A stretch of 39,072 nucleotides of DNA from a virus: positions 1 to 39,072 of the IMG/VR virus record IMGVR_UViG_3300028800_000194. One strand, written 5' to 3'. How positions within the stretch are numbered: the stretch's first letter is position 1; each line of letters opens with the position of its first letter. The translations under genes and the position numbers were made by a program. Below are positions 8,059 to 14,270 of this stretch, piece by piece. The notes below the pieces were generated by a model, which saw nothing but the letters and a program-made list of their open reading frames with translations, searched no databases and was not told where the DNA came from.

Positions 8059-8528
8059 ATTTCTAATACCCCGCCTTTATCAATAAGATACTTCTGTATC
8101 TCATCTCTTTTCTCAAGGCACGCTATAAAAAGGGGTGTTTCATTGTATATATTAGGCTTATTGACATCAGCGCCAAAGTCTAGCAAAAGCTTGATAATAT
8201 CAAGATTATTGGTACTTATAGCTTTGATTAAAGGGGTGTTTCCATTTGGATCTTGATGGTCAACATTGGCATCATTTTGAATAAGAACTAGACAAGTATC
8301 ATAATTACCATGTTGAATAGCAGTAAATAAAGGCGTATGACCATAATTATCAACGGCATTGACATTATACCCAACCTTGACTAAGGCAAAACAAATCTCT
8401 TCTGCATCATATTGAGCACATATATGCAGCAAACTCCTACCATCCTTGAATATCTCAACCGCTTTGCGATCTGTCTCACGTAAAGCACTTACCAACCATC
8501 CCATCTCATTATGTGTTATTGCATTCAT
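8055..8528 (-). CDS. ankyrin-repeat protein (157 aa)
   Basis: Four ankyrin repeats fill most of the protein: about residues 30-59, 63-92, 96-125 and 129-157. Each shows the G-x-TPL-x-A pattern (GHTPLFTA, GNTPLIKA, NETPLFIA) and helix pairs ending in DANVD or GADVN. There is no signal peptide or membrane segment. Ankyrin domains bind other proteins. Phage-carried ankyrins are known from sponge-symbiont phages, where one is thought to affect a eukaryote, and ankyrin effectors are frequent in intracellular gammaproteobacteria. Here it is first in a leftward unit with its own promoter (8563-8591) and a TAGGAGA ribosome site. Partner unknown. Confidence 0.9.
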   Translation of the reverse strand: MNAITHNEMGWLVSALRETDRKAVEIFKDGRSLLHICAQYDAEEICFALVKVGYNVNAVDNYGHTPLFTAIQHGNYDTCLVLIQNDANVDHQDPNGNTPLIKAISTNNLDIIKLLLDFGADVNKPNIYNETPLFIACLEKRDEIQKYLIDKGGVLEI

Positions 8529-8562
8529 GATTTCTCCTATAATTATTAATCTTGATAATTAT

Positions 8563-8591
8563 AGGATAGCACATAACATAACAAATGTAAT
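8563..8591 (-). promoter_or_regulatory. leftward promoter of the ankyrin operon
   Basis: On the minus strand ATTACA (8586-8591), a 17-bp spacer ending TGTGC, and TATCCT (8563-8568), with an alternative TATAAT five bases on. The upstream part is nearly identical to the promoter at 7384-7412, which has five fewer bases in the -10 region. The two operons were probably given the same control by duplication. Confidence 0.65.
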
Positions 8592-8651
8592 ATTTATAAA
8601 GAATATTTGTTATATATCTTTGTATTAGGTTAGTTGTATGTCAGGGTGTGA

Positions 8652-8924
8652 TTATTCCTTATCTTCTAGCATAAGGTCACTATCAAATTTGAATTGGTTG
8701 CAATAATCGCCACAGTTATTGGCATATCCTTCATAATTCCAGATATATATATATGATTTAGAGAGGCCGTCATTAGGGATTATTCCAGCAAAGCAATAAT
8801 TTCCATTCACATGGGGAACATCCTTAAAGTAATGTAGGCTAGAAATCCGCTTGCCACTCCTGGAGTAAACATCTTGTGTTCTGTCTTTGTTCCATTGATA
8901 AAAATCAAATGGCTTAAGCTCCAT
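8652..8924 (-). CDS. LKPFD-family phage protein, copy B (90 aa)
   Basis: Start placed at 8924 (MELKPFDF) so that it aligns with its paralogues at 7774-8058 and 24455-24751; GAGG lies eight bases upstream. The pattern is LKPFDF, then SRSGKRISSLH, a strand with GI-x-PNDG, YIWNYEGY, and the acidic SDLMLEDKE end. It overlaps the 55-aa gene upstream by 11 bp. The function is unknown to me. Confidence 0.7.
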   Translation of the reverse strand: MELKPFDFYQWNKDRTQDVYSRSGKRISSLHYFKDVPHVNGNYCFAGIIPNDGLSKSYIYIWNYEGYANNCGDYCNQFKFDSDLMLEDKE

Positions 8925-9081
8925 ATTTTTTATCCTCTTCTTTCCTTCTCTTATTCTCAAGATGGTCATACAGAGGGGTATAGGGATATCCAACCATAGT
9001 GGCGCCTATCTTACCTAAAGTCATACCAACAACTTTACCTGTTTTCTTCAAGCCCTTTTTGAGCTTATCTGTAAATGACAT
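8914..9081 (-). CDS. small basic hypothetical protein (55 aa)
   Basis: A short gene: the start is ATG at 9081 with GAGGA a few bases upstream, and the stop is TAA at 8914. The protein opens MSFTDKLKKGLKKTGKVVG, very basic and amphipathic, then a glycine-rich hydrophobic stretch (MTLGKIGATMVGYP) and a charged tail (NKRRKEEDKK). It might associate with membrane or nucleic acid. It overlaps the upstream gene end by 17 bp and the downstream start by 11 bp, as expected for a coupled operon gene. Confidence 0.6.
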   Translation of the reverse strand: MSFTDKLKKGLKKTGKVVGMTLGKIGATMVGYPYTPLYDHLENKRRKEEDKKYGA

Positions 9082-9250
9082 TTATCGCGTCCTCTATAGT
9101 TATGAATGGCTTTTCTTTTGATCCATCAGGAATGTGTTTTATTGGTTCTTCTACAAACTTATATCCCACTACTCTTCCTCTCCAGTTTTTAACTTCAACT
9201 TTTTTAACTTCTGGGGCCTTAACCCATATCGTGGTTTCATATTCAGTCAT
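9065..9250 (-). CDS. hypothetical protein after the replication gene (61 aa)
   Basis: Unrecognised short protein with a beta-like N-terminus (TTIWVKAPEVKKVEVKNWRG) and a C-terminal IEDAINVIY helix. It overlaps the end of the replication gene (ATGA type) and the start of the 55-aa gene, so it belongs to the same leftward transcript. Confidence 0.55.
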   Translation of the reverse strand: MTEYETTIWVKAPEVKKVEVKNWRGRVVGYKFVEEPIKHIPDGSKEKPFITIEDAINVIYR

Positions 9251-10194
9251 TTTTTACCCCTCATGCCAAATGGCGTTGACCAACCAGAACATCCATCTTT
9301 ACCCAAAAGCTTCCTAAAGGCCCCTACAGCCTGCCACTCATCATACCCCTCCTTTCGGTTAGACACGAAATGTATCGCCTCCCTAACAAGTTCTGAGGGG
9401 TTTGCGATGCCAGGAATGCCTTTAACTATCGACCTTACCTTGTTAACCACGCCTTGTGTGACAGATTTGGGAGTTTTGTATACATCTTTGGATGAATGTA
9501 TACGGTTTGAGTAATTCGGTATCTCCGAATTACTGGCTTTCTTAGTTTCTTCATGCCTTAAGGCAGCAATAGGCGTAGCCTCAGTTGTATTATTTATATC
9601 TTGATTAAGACTATTATAAGAAGGGTGACAATCCTGACACCCCTCCCTATTCCCAATCGTAGGTTTTTGACCCCCAAATAATGCGAGATAGTCTCTGCCA
9701 TCTATCTTTGCTGGCTTTTTTTGATCACCTATCGAAGTGCCGACGTCGGCAACACGAGCAGGTTCATTGAAATCGTCATCTCTTTCATATAAATCATGTT
9801 GAACCGAATAGTCCGGATCTAATTCAACTCCAGGTCTATTTCTATTGGGAGCATCTTTAAGTGCCTGGAGAACTTCAGGAGGTAGGTCCAATTCATAGGA
9901 GTTAGCTTGGCTATCTCCGTTATCATTGTGATTATATTTTCTTTTAAGGAATCCAAGGGAAATAAGTTGATCTACATATCGTATCACTGACCTTCTAGAT
10001 ACACCTATCTTATTAGAAAGATACTCATAGGTTTTCGTAAAGACTCCATCGTTCCAATCACTCTCTTTATATAATATTTCCCATACGGCGGTAAGCTTTA
10101 GCCCAAGCCTTTTTCTAAGTTGATCTATTAATTCTGTTGGAAGGTTGATGTAACGTTTATAGTGGGTTATAATTCGCAATGAATGTATGATCAT
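9247..10194 (-). CDS. winged-helix replication protein, O-like (315 aa)
   Basis: Likely replication initiator. Residues 14-45 (YINLPTELIDQLRKRLGLKLTAVWEILYKE) and the winged helix at about 54-102 (YEYLSNKIGVSRRSVIRYVDQLISLGFLKR) resemble the DNA-binding N-terminal domains of phage O-like and helix-turn-helix replication proteins. The middle is unstructured. The C-terminus (from about 235, VTQGVVNKVRSIVKGIPG) is a second small domain that may contact the host helicase loader. The frame is open to 10353. I prefer ATG 10194, which has AGGA upstream, because the extra 53 codons run through a strong hairpin (10233-10254). No phage helicase or loader is recognised. Inverted repeats in the gene may mark an origin. 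Confidence 0.7.
   Translation of the reverse strand: MIIHSLRIITHYKRYINLPTELIDQLRKRLGLKLTAVWEILYKESDWNDGVFTKTYEYLSNKIGVSRRSVIRYVDQLISLGFLKRKYNHNDNGDSQANSYELDLPPEVLQALKDAPNRNRPGVELDPDYSVQHDLYERDDDFNEPARVADVGTSIGDQKKPAKIDGRDYLALFGGQKPTIGNREGCQDCHPSYNSLNQDINNTTEATPIAALRHEETKKASNSEIPNYSNRIHSSKDVYKTPKSVTQGVVNKVRSIVKGIPGIANPSELVREAIHFVSNRKEGYDEWQAVGAFRKLLGKDGCSGWSTPFGMRGKK
9511..9751. other. cluster of inverted repeats inside the replication gene (candidate origin)
   Basis: Three dyads lie within 240 bp: GTAATTCGG/CCGAATTAC with a 5-base spacer (9511-9533), GGGTG...CACCC with an internal mismatch (9623-9642), and the perfect 14-bp palindrome TGCCGACGTCGGCA (9738-9751). Lambdoid phages often carry the origin inside the O-type gene. 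No clear iteron series is seen, so the origin assignment is weak. Confidence 0.35.
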
Positions 10195-10265
10195 TTTAAA
10201 TTCCTGGTTAAAAAAATGATTGTTGCAATAAACCATTCGTCTTTCCACGAATGGCACATTCATTG
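10177..10265 (-). promoter_or_regulatory. nested inverted repeats around the replication gene start
   Basis: Outer arms CAATGAATGT (10177-10186 and, inverted, 10256-10265) enclose a perfect 8-bp stem CCATTCGT/ACGAATGG (10233-10254). In the leftward mRNA the small hairpin has the loop GGAAAG. The ribosome site (AGGAA) and ATG 10194 lie between the hairpin and the outer 3' arm. The arrangement suggests translational control of the replication protein. GGA in a hairpin loop is the form CsrA proteins bind. Confidence 0.55.
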
Positions 10266-10362
10266 AGTGTAGCTCCACAATATCTATATTCAAGTTCCTT
10301 TGAGAGTAAAGTTGAAAAAAAGTAAATGGGAGGTTGCGTTCACTTCCTCCCATAAGCTTTGA

Positions 10363-10680
10363 TCATAATAAACCGTGCTTTTCAAAAATTTTATATAAAA
10401 AATAACAGTCGCTTAAAGGATTGTAGGGATAATAAGAGAGAGTATATTCCATTTGTATGTTTCTGTATTCGCCATACAGGTCAATAACATCTTGAACATC
10501 TTCTTTTGTTGAGCAATCTGTTATTATCCTTAAGGCCAAATCGCCAATATTTTTTTCATATTCGGACAATTTTATTCTTATTTCATCCATTCTTTTGACA
10601 TTTTTATCTAATAAAGCATGAAACTTTTCATGTTCGCTTAGAGACTTACCGGTGCATCTATCAAACAACTCTTTAAACAT
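10363..10680 (-). CDS. hypothetical protein before the replication gene (105 aa)
   Basis: Helical protein of unknown function (LDKNVKRMDEIRIKLSEYEKNIGDLALRIITD). Start at 10680 (MFKELFDRC) is chosen because GGAGAAGG lies just upstream; an ATG at 10698 overlaps the regulator stop and is the alternative. It sits between the YdaS-like regulator and the replication gene, where lambdoid phages may carry replication or regulator genes. It could be a replication accessory, but no motif proves it. Confidence 0.6.
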   Translation of the reverse strand: MFKELFDRCTGKSLSEHEKFHALLDKNVKRMDEIRIKLSEYEKNIGDLALRIITDCSTKEDVQDVIDLYGEYRNIQMEYTLSYYPYNPLSDCYFLYKIFEKHGLL

Positions 10681-10694
10681 ATCCTTCTCCCATA

Positions 10695-11030
10695 TCATTT
10701 TATCTTTTCCATCATCTTCACATACTCATACATATATTTAAAATCATGATGCGGCAATAAATCCTCAGCTTTTATCTCACCCTTAGTTGCTAAGGAAATC
10801 TTAATGGCAATCTCGGGAGTGGGGAATCTCTGTTTACGAAACTCCTCGTTAGCCTGAGCCTGTCCGCAGGAGATAACGCTTATCTGTGTTTGTGGATAAC
10901 CTAATAGTTTAGATAGGGCAATGTTACCCCCTACCATTTTTACAGCTTTATTGAATAGGCTATGTGCTTGCTTTGCCTTGCGGCTTAAGAACTTAATTGG
11001 AACCAATTGTTTAACTAATTTTTTTTTCAT
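10695..11030 (-). CDS. Cro/YdaS-like HTH regulator (111 aa)
   Basis: DNA-binding regulator. After a basic N-terminus, residues of about 26-58 read FNKAVKMVGGNIALSKLLGYPQTQIS, a helix-turn-helix with the VGG-x-x-ALSKLLG start of Cro-like YdaS proteins. A second part, RFPTPEIAIKISLATKGEIKAEDLLP (69-93), is the usual family ending (P-E-x-A-I-x-IE-x-A-T-G-x-I-x-x-E-x-LLP). It is the first leftward gene, facing the rightward gene at 11221 across a 190-bp divergent promoter region, the classic place for a phage switch. No partner CI-type repressor with a peptidase domain is seen. Confidence 0.8.
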   Translation of the reverse strand: MKKKLVKQLVPIKFLSRKAKQAHSLFNKAVKMVGGNIALSKLLGYPQTQISVISCGQAQANEEFRKQRFPTPEIAIKISLATKGEIKAEDLLPHHDFKYMYEYVKMMEKIK

Positions 11031-11052
11031 ACAAATCTCCTTTTGAATCTAT

Positions 11053-11081
11053 ATATTAGATATATTTAATAACAATAGCAA
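11053..11081 (-). promoter_or_regulatory. leftward promoter of the regulator/replication operon
   Basis: On the minus strand TTGCTA (11076-11081), 17-bp spacer, TAATAT (11053-11058), followed by an AAAGGAG ribosome site and the ATG of the YdaS-like gene at 11030. Each box matches the consensus at 4 of 6 bases. It starts the leftward transcript toward the replication gene. Confidence 0.55.
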
Positions 11082-11099
11082 TATATATAAACTAATTTC

Positions 11100-11127
11100 T
11101 TGACATCAAATATAATATAAGTAATAC
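11100..11127 (+). promoter_or_regulatory. rightward promoter of the divergent region
   Basis: TTGACA (11100-11105), a consensus -35, is followed after 16 bases by TAATAC, a weak -10. It points to genes 11221-11475 and 11580-12572. It lies only 18 bp from the -35 box of the leftward promoter, so one bound regulator could control both. Confidence 0.5.
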
Positions 11128-11220
11128 TTCTATTTTACCAGGCAATATTTGAAAGGTAATTTAACATCATTTTTTACCTGCACACGATAAGCTTCATTTA
11201 TTGCTTGGTTTTTTTGTATA

Positions 11221-11475
11221 ATGTTCATTCTTGGAGGTTGTTTGAATATAATTGAACCAGATATTAAGCTGCTAATGCTTATGTATAGAGATGGATTAAT
11301 TCATCTGGATGAAGTTTATGAAAGCTGTAGAATAATTGAGAAAGAAAACGAAAGACTTATGGAAGAAAGAGACAGGTATACAGTGGATATTATGCATCAG
11401 TATTACAGCAGATTAGATGAAATGGAGAAAAATAAATTAGAACCTTGGTATAAAAAATTGTTTTGGTTTTTATAA
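11221..11475 (+). CDS. hypothetical helical protein (84 aa)
   Basis: Short, charged and helical: DEVYESCRIIEKENERLMEERDRY in the middle and an aromatic end (WYKKLFWFL) that could touch the membrane. I do not recognise it. An in-frame TTG at 11242 just after GGAGG (11233-11237) could be the true start, because the ATG at 11221 has no ribosome site. It is the first rightward gene opposite the YdaS-like regulator, a position often taken by host-takeover or anti-repressor genes; that is only positional. Confidence 0.5.
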   Translation: MFILGGCLNIIEPDIKLLMLMYRDGLIHLDEVYESCRIIEKENERLMEERDRYTVDIMHQYYSRLDEMEKNKLEPWYKKLFWFL

Positions 11476-11559
11476 AATACAATCATTGGGCTTCATATAC
11501 GAAAGTATAGATATGCTTCATTCCAGATAACAGATCGAGGCCTGATGGTTGTATTTTAT
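11472..11559 (+). ncRNA. strongly structured RNA between two rightward genes
   Basis: Arms 11472-11491 and 11540-11559 form a 20-bp uninterrupted stem in the + strand RNA: 17 Watson-Crick pairs and three G-U pairs. The opposite strand would have three A-C mismatches, so the structure belongs to + strand RNA. The interior holds a TATAC-GAAA-GTATA hairpin with a GNRA loop (11496-11509). The stem starts at the stop codon of the gene upstream and ends 20 bases before the next ATG. It could be an RNase III site, an attenuator or a small RNA. There is no U-tail typical of a terminator. Confidence 0.55.
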
Positions 11560-11579
11560 GGATAATAAAGGATTGAAAA

Positions 11580-12572
11580 ATGATAAATAAATATACATAT
11601 AAAATTAAACATGACTTGACGGGGCCTTATTTTCAGTTATATCAAGATGATTCACTATGGGGGTTCTGGAGAAATGATAGTATTCAGGCTATAGCAACTT
11701 CTATGGTGGTAACCGCCAATCATGCTTATAACCTTGGCTATGATGATGGCAAGAAAGAGCAAGAGCATGCTCTAAAAACTCACATCATGATGAATGCTGA
11801 ATTAAATGGGGTTAATTTGGAGAATAATAAGCTTAAAGAAGAGGCAAAAGAATGGATAAAAATACATGAAGATATGCATAAACAAAGATCTGAATATTTA
11901 TCCGCTAAAGAATCATGGAGAGTAAAATTAGAAGTATCCGAATCATTGAACAAACAGCTTGAAGCAGAGATTCAAAGATTAAAGACAGAAGGTCTATCTT
12001 TTTCAATAGCAGAATATGAAGATCAAATTAAAGCATTACAGAATACTGGACTTGAAACTAATAGCATGAGATTAGAAAAAGAGAACGAAAAGCTTAAAGA
12101 AGAGAATAAACAGTTAAAAGATAATATATCTATTTTATCTTGTTGTTCTAGATGTGAAAAATCCCTGGAAAAAGGTTTTAGAAAACAGTATGGAGTATTT
12201 TTTTGTTCAGAATTTTGTCATAAAAAATGGATAGAGAATATAAAAGAACAGTTATGTATCCAGGAGTCTAAAGAATGCCATGATAGCCAAGATTGGTTAT
12301 TAAAAGAGAACAAAGATCTCAGAGAAGAAAATGAAAAGCTTAGACAAAGCTTAGAAACATTCAAAGACATGTTAGATAATAAAGCACTTCAGCTTCATGA
12401 GTCTATGAAGCATACTCATAGCTTCATATCCAAGACTGATGAATGGAAATCGTATGCTGATAAGGTAGAGAGCGAGAAAGCGGAATTGGTGAAAGAAAAT
12501 GAAAAGATTAAAGAGCTAATAGATTATTTAATTGAAGTAATTATTTATCCTCCCCCTCTAAATGGTCAATGA
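11580..12572 (+). CDS. coiled-coil protein with a small zinc-finger-like motif (330 aa)
   Basis: Long helical protein. Residues 1-60 form a separate small domain (YFQLYQDDSLWGFWRNDS, then ANHAYNLGYDDGKKEQE). Heptad-rich coiled coils with EENEKLR-type repeats cover about 70-182 and 235-320. Between them, C189-x2-C192 and C209-x3-C213 in GVFFCSEFCHKKW resemble FCS/TRASH-like zinc knuckles. I do not know a function; a scaffold or adaptor that binds nucleic acid or protein is plausible. RBS AAAGGA precedes the ATG. Its 3' end overlaps the end of the leftward gene at 12541 by 32 bp. Confidence 0.65.
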   Translation: MINKYTYKIKHDLTGPYFQLYQDDSLWGFWRNDSIQAIATSMVVTANHAYNLGYDDGKKEQEHALKTHIMMNAELNGVNLENNKLKEEAKEWIKIHEDMHKQRSEYLSAKESWRVKLEVSESLNKQLEAEIQRLKTEGLSFSIAEYEDQIKALQNTGLETNSMRLEKENEKLKEENKQLKDNISILSCCSRCEKSLEKGFRKQYGVFFCSEFCHKKWIENIKEQLCIQESKECHDSQDWLLKENKDLREENEKLRQSLETFKDMLDNKALQLHESMKHTHSFISKTDEWKSYADKVESEKAELVKENEKIKELIDYLIEVIIYPPPLNGQ

Positions 12573-12774
12573 TCTCATCAAACGTCTCTTGACCATCATC
12601 CAAATTCACATCCATCCCCGTGAGATACTTAATGACAAGCTCATCTAGTTTCTCTAGGGGATTTTGTGGATGATCTCTTAAAAATATATAGTTTATCGGA
12701 ATAGTCAGCGCCAAGAATATAAGTGCCGCTAGGATAATCGGACTTTTTATTAACAACATGATTAACTTGTTCAT
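12541..12774 (-). CDS. small membrane protein, lysis-region paralogue 2 (77 aa)
   Basis: One N-terminal membrane segment (IILAALIFLALTIPINYIFL, about residues 13-32) and an acidic soluble tail. It is a paralogue of the gene just upstream: both have PINY-x4-D-x-P-x-NP-x-E-L, then a helix ending in a G-x-x-[IV]D/N motif. Its position directly after the endolysin gene suggests a holin, pinholin or other lysis membrane protein, but the family is not proven. The ATG lies next to the stop of the upstream paralogue (one shared base), so they are translated together. Confidence 0.7.
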   Translation of the reverse strand: MNKLIMLLIKSPIILAALIFLALTIPINYIFLRDHPQNPLEKLDELVIKYLTGMDVNLDDGQETFDEIIDHLEGEDK

Positions 12775-13010
12775 CAGAATTCTTCCTTGGCATTTTCAGA
12801 ATTTTTCTCACTTGATTCTCCTGAATCTACTTCTATCTCTTCCTTAACCTCGCTGATATCAATCTTCACCCCAAACACATGATGAACAATGGCTTCCTGT
12901 AAAAGCTCAAATGGATTGTCAGGCACATCTTTAAATAAGAAATAGTTAATAGGAACTAATATTCCAAGCAAGACGAAAGTAACCATGTAAAACTTCTTAC
13001 GGTCTTGCAT
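12774..13010 (-). CDS. small membrane protein, lysis-region paralogue 1 (78 aa)
   Basis: Start at 13010 (MQDRKKFYM) is preferred: GGAA sits six bases upstream, the length equals its paralogue, and the overlap with the endolysin gene is 14 bp. An upstream ATG at 13046 would add 12 hydrophobic residues. One membrane segment (MVTFVLLGILVPINYFLF) is followed by the DVPDNPFELL motif and a Glu/Ser-rich tail. It is probably a holin-like or lysis-regulating protein, inferred from topology and from the endolysin next to it. No Rz/Rz1 spanin pair is recognised. Confidence 0.7.
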   Translation of the reverse strand: MQDRKKFYMVTFVLLGILVPINYFLFKDVPDNPFELLQEAIVHHVFGVKIDISEVKEEIEVDSGESSEKNSENAKEEF

Positions 13011-13488
13011 AAAAATTTCCAACATAATGATTAAAAGAATCCACATAATGCCCTGCCACCCCGTTCACGGGATTACCGTTATAATATTTAGCCCAATACG
13101 CACCCTGCCCCTCTATATCTCCAAATGCCGGCAACTTCTCGCTCACCCAGAAATATCTAATTCGACACATCATGGCCGCATACATTAAATTGGTAATCAT
13201 AAAGTCTTCATGTGGAACAGTGGCGTATCCACACGAGCTCAAAATCTTTGTTTTCAAATCAGGCTTATATGCCAGGAAGTCATTCCACATACTCCAGTAT
13301 GTTACAGGTTCAATTTGAAACATAGATAGTGCTGGACCTCCTCCTAATTGATGAAGGTACGTACCTAGCCCAGATTCCTGAGCGGCGGTGCCTAAAACCA
13401 ATTCCTCAGAATCGCGACTATATAAATCAATCATCTTTTGGGAAGGTTTTATAACGTAATCAATAAGTTGCCCAACGTCTATGCCCAT
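12997..13488 (-). CDS. lysozyme-like endolysin/transglycosylase (163 aa)
   Basis: Cell-wall hydrolase. The lysozyme-like motif AAQESG (35-40) places the catalytic glutamate at E38, followed by LGTYLHQLGGGPALSMFQIEP (41-61), a pattern of phage endolysins in which the GGG-x-A-x-S-x-FQ-x-EP loop shapes the active site. The rest is helical with a conserved-looking AAMMCRIRYFW segment (about 109-119). No signal peptide is seen, so it needs the small membrane proteins encoded just downstream for release. The ribosome site is weak; the frame opens after a 32-bp gap from the VRR-NUC gene. It substitutes for the P22 lysozyme gene 19. Confidence 0.85.
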   Translation of the reverse strand: MGIDVGQLIDYVIKPSQKMIDLYSRDSEELVLGTAAQESGLGTYLHQLGGGPALSMFQIEPVTYWSMWNDFLAYKPDLKTKILSSCGYATVPHEDFMITNLMYAAMMCRIRYFWVSEKLPAFGDIEGQGAYWAKYYNGNPVNGVAGHYVDSFNHYVGNFYARP

Positions 13489-13520
13489 AATCTATCCTTT
13501 TTGTACCTTAAGTATAGTGA

Positions 13521-13904
13521 TCAGTCTTCCAGTTTCCAATACTGTAGGATTGTATCTAGCGCTTCCTCAGTCCCATAGCATACCTTTACGCAGTATCCTT
13601 GGAAACGTAAGGTGTCTATCATTTCCTTCTGCTCAAGGGTTATAGCGGGCTTAGGTAGGCCCTTAATGAGAGGGCGCTTTAGCTCGATGAATAAACCATG
13701 ATATTGACCAGATGGGAAAGCTAGAAAGATATCAGGGATACCTTTGGTTACCCCTTGATGCTTAAGACGAGCAGCCTCACGCAAATTTCTGCGACCCCCA
13801 TTAGGAATAGCAAACGTAAGCTTCCTAATGGCAGGGTAGAGAGTTGAAAGAATGGTGAACAGGGATTGTTGGGCATCATCTTCGAAGTGCCTTCTCGTTG
13901 TCAT
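13521..13904 (-). CDS. VRR-NUC nuclease (127 aa)
   Basis: Stand-alone VRR-NUC domain, a small PD-(D/E)XK-type nuclease common in phages. Diagnostic parts are IPNGGRRN (33-40), EAARLKHQGVTKGIPDIFL (43-61, with D58 a metal ligand), the GLFIELK core (70-76, E74 and K76 catalytic) and a Q92 helix. Stand-alone phage VRR-NUC proteins can act as structure-selective nucleases on branched DNA, so this may resolve recombination or replication intermediates before packaging, working with the ERF pathway. The start overlaps the small gene upstream by 29 bp. Confidence 0.9.
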   Translation of the reverse strand: MTTRRHFEDDAQQSLFTILSTLYPAIRKLTFAIPNGGRRNLREAARLKHQGVTKGIPDIFLAFPSGQYHGLFIELKRPLIKGLPKPAITLEQKEMIDTLRFQGYCVKVCYGTEEALDTILQYWKLED

Positions 13905-14019
13905 ATGCTATTTTATCCCATGGCCAATCAAACCATTGTACCTCGGGATAAGCAATATTGATAATCTGGCAGCTTTTGATGCAAATAACACAGAGAATAG
14001 CTAAAAGAATCTCTTTCAT
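13876..14019 (-). CDS. small cysteine-rich, membrane-targeted peptide (47 aa)
   Basis: The start ATG (14019) shares ATGA with the stop of the gene at 14016, and the stop TGA is at 13876. The protein begins with a hydrophobic segment (ILLAILCVICIKSC, residues 4-17) that may be a signal or membrane anchor, followed by a Trp/Pro-rich polar part. The cysteine at 17 lacks a standard lipobox. Sitting upstream of the lysis genes, it might be a spanin-like or lysis accessory piece, but this is a guess. It is supported mainly by coupling and by filling an otherwise empty gap. Confidence 0.45.
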   Translation of the reverse strand: MKEILLAILCVICIKSCQIINIAYPEVQWFDWPWDKIAYDNEKALRR

Positions 14020-14261
14020 TCGGCCACCGTCCATTCACCCTCTTGTTTAATAAGAACACTGCCGGCAGTTATGCACAATGATTGTTGATTATCAAACATC
14101 AAAGTTACACATGGAGCGCCCACCACTAAATTGTTCTTAGAAGGATATGGTACCTTTTGTCCACAAACCGCATGATATGCTCCCACATACTTCATGACCT
14201 CTTGAATGTTATCACCGGTATATTTAATACATTCTATGACTATTTTTGGCTTTCTAGGCAT
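14016..14261 (-). CDS. hypothetical phage protein (81 aa)
   Basis: Small beta-rich protein: IECIKYTGDNIQEVMKYVG, then a Cys-x-QK loop, and NNLVVGAPCVTLMFDNQQSL with an ITAGSVLIKQEGEWTVAE end. This resembles the short phage proteins in which a strand after AGDYIVKG- or GSVLIK-type turns closes the fold. The identification is weak and no function is known to me. The start lies 9 bp after the HTH gene stop, in the csrA-led leftward cluster. Confidence 0.6.
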   Translation of the reverse strand: MPRKPKIVIECIKYTGDNIQEVMKYVGAYHAVCGQKVPYPSKNNLVVGAPCVTLMFDNQQSLCITAGSVLIKQEGEWTVAE

Positions 14262-14270
14262 AACAACCCC

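Noticed and set aside
10195-10353. Upstream extension of the replication gene
   Set aside because: It is open reading frame but contains a perfect hairpin and nested dyad and has no ribosome site for ATG 10353. I keep it as non-coding, with some doubt.
11217-11222. TATAAT overlapping the ATG of gene 11221
   Set aside because: No usable -35 box lies 16-18 bases upstream. It may only matter if the TTG start at 11242 is real.
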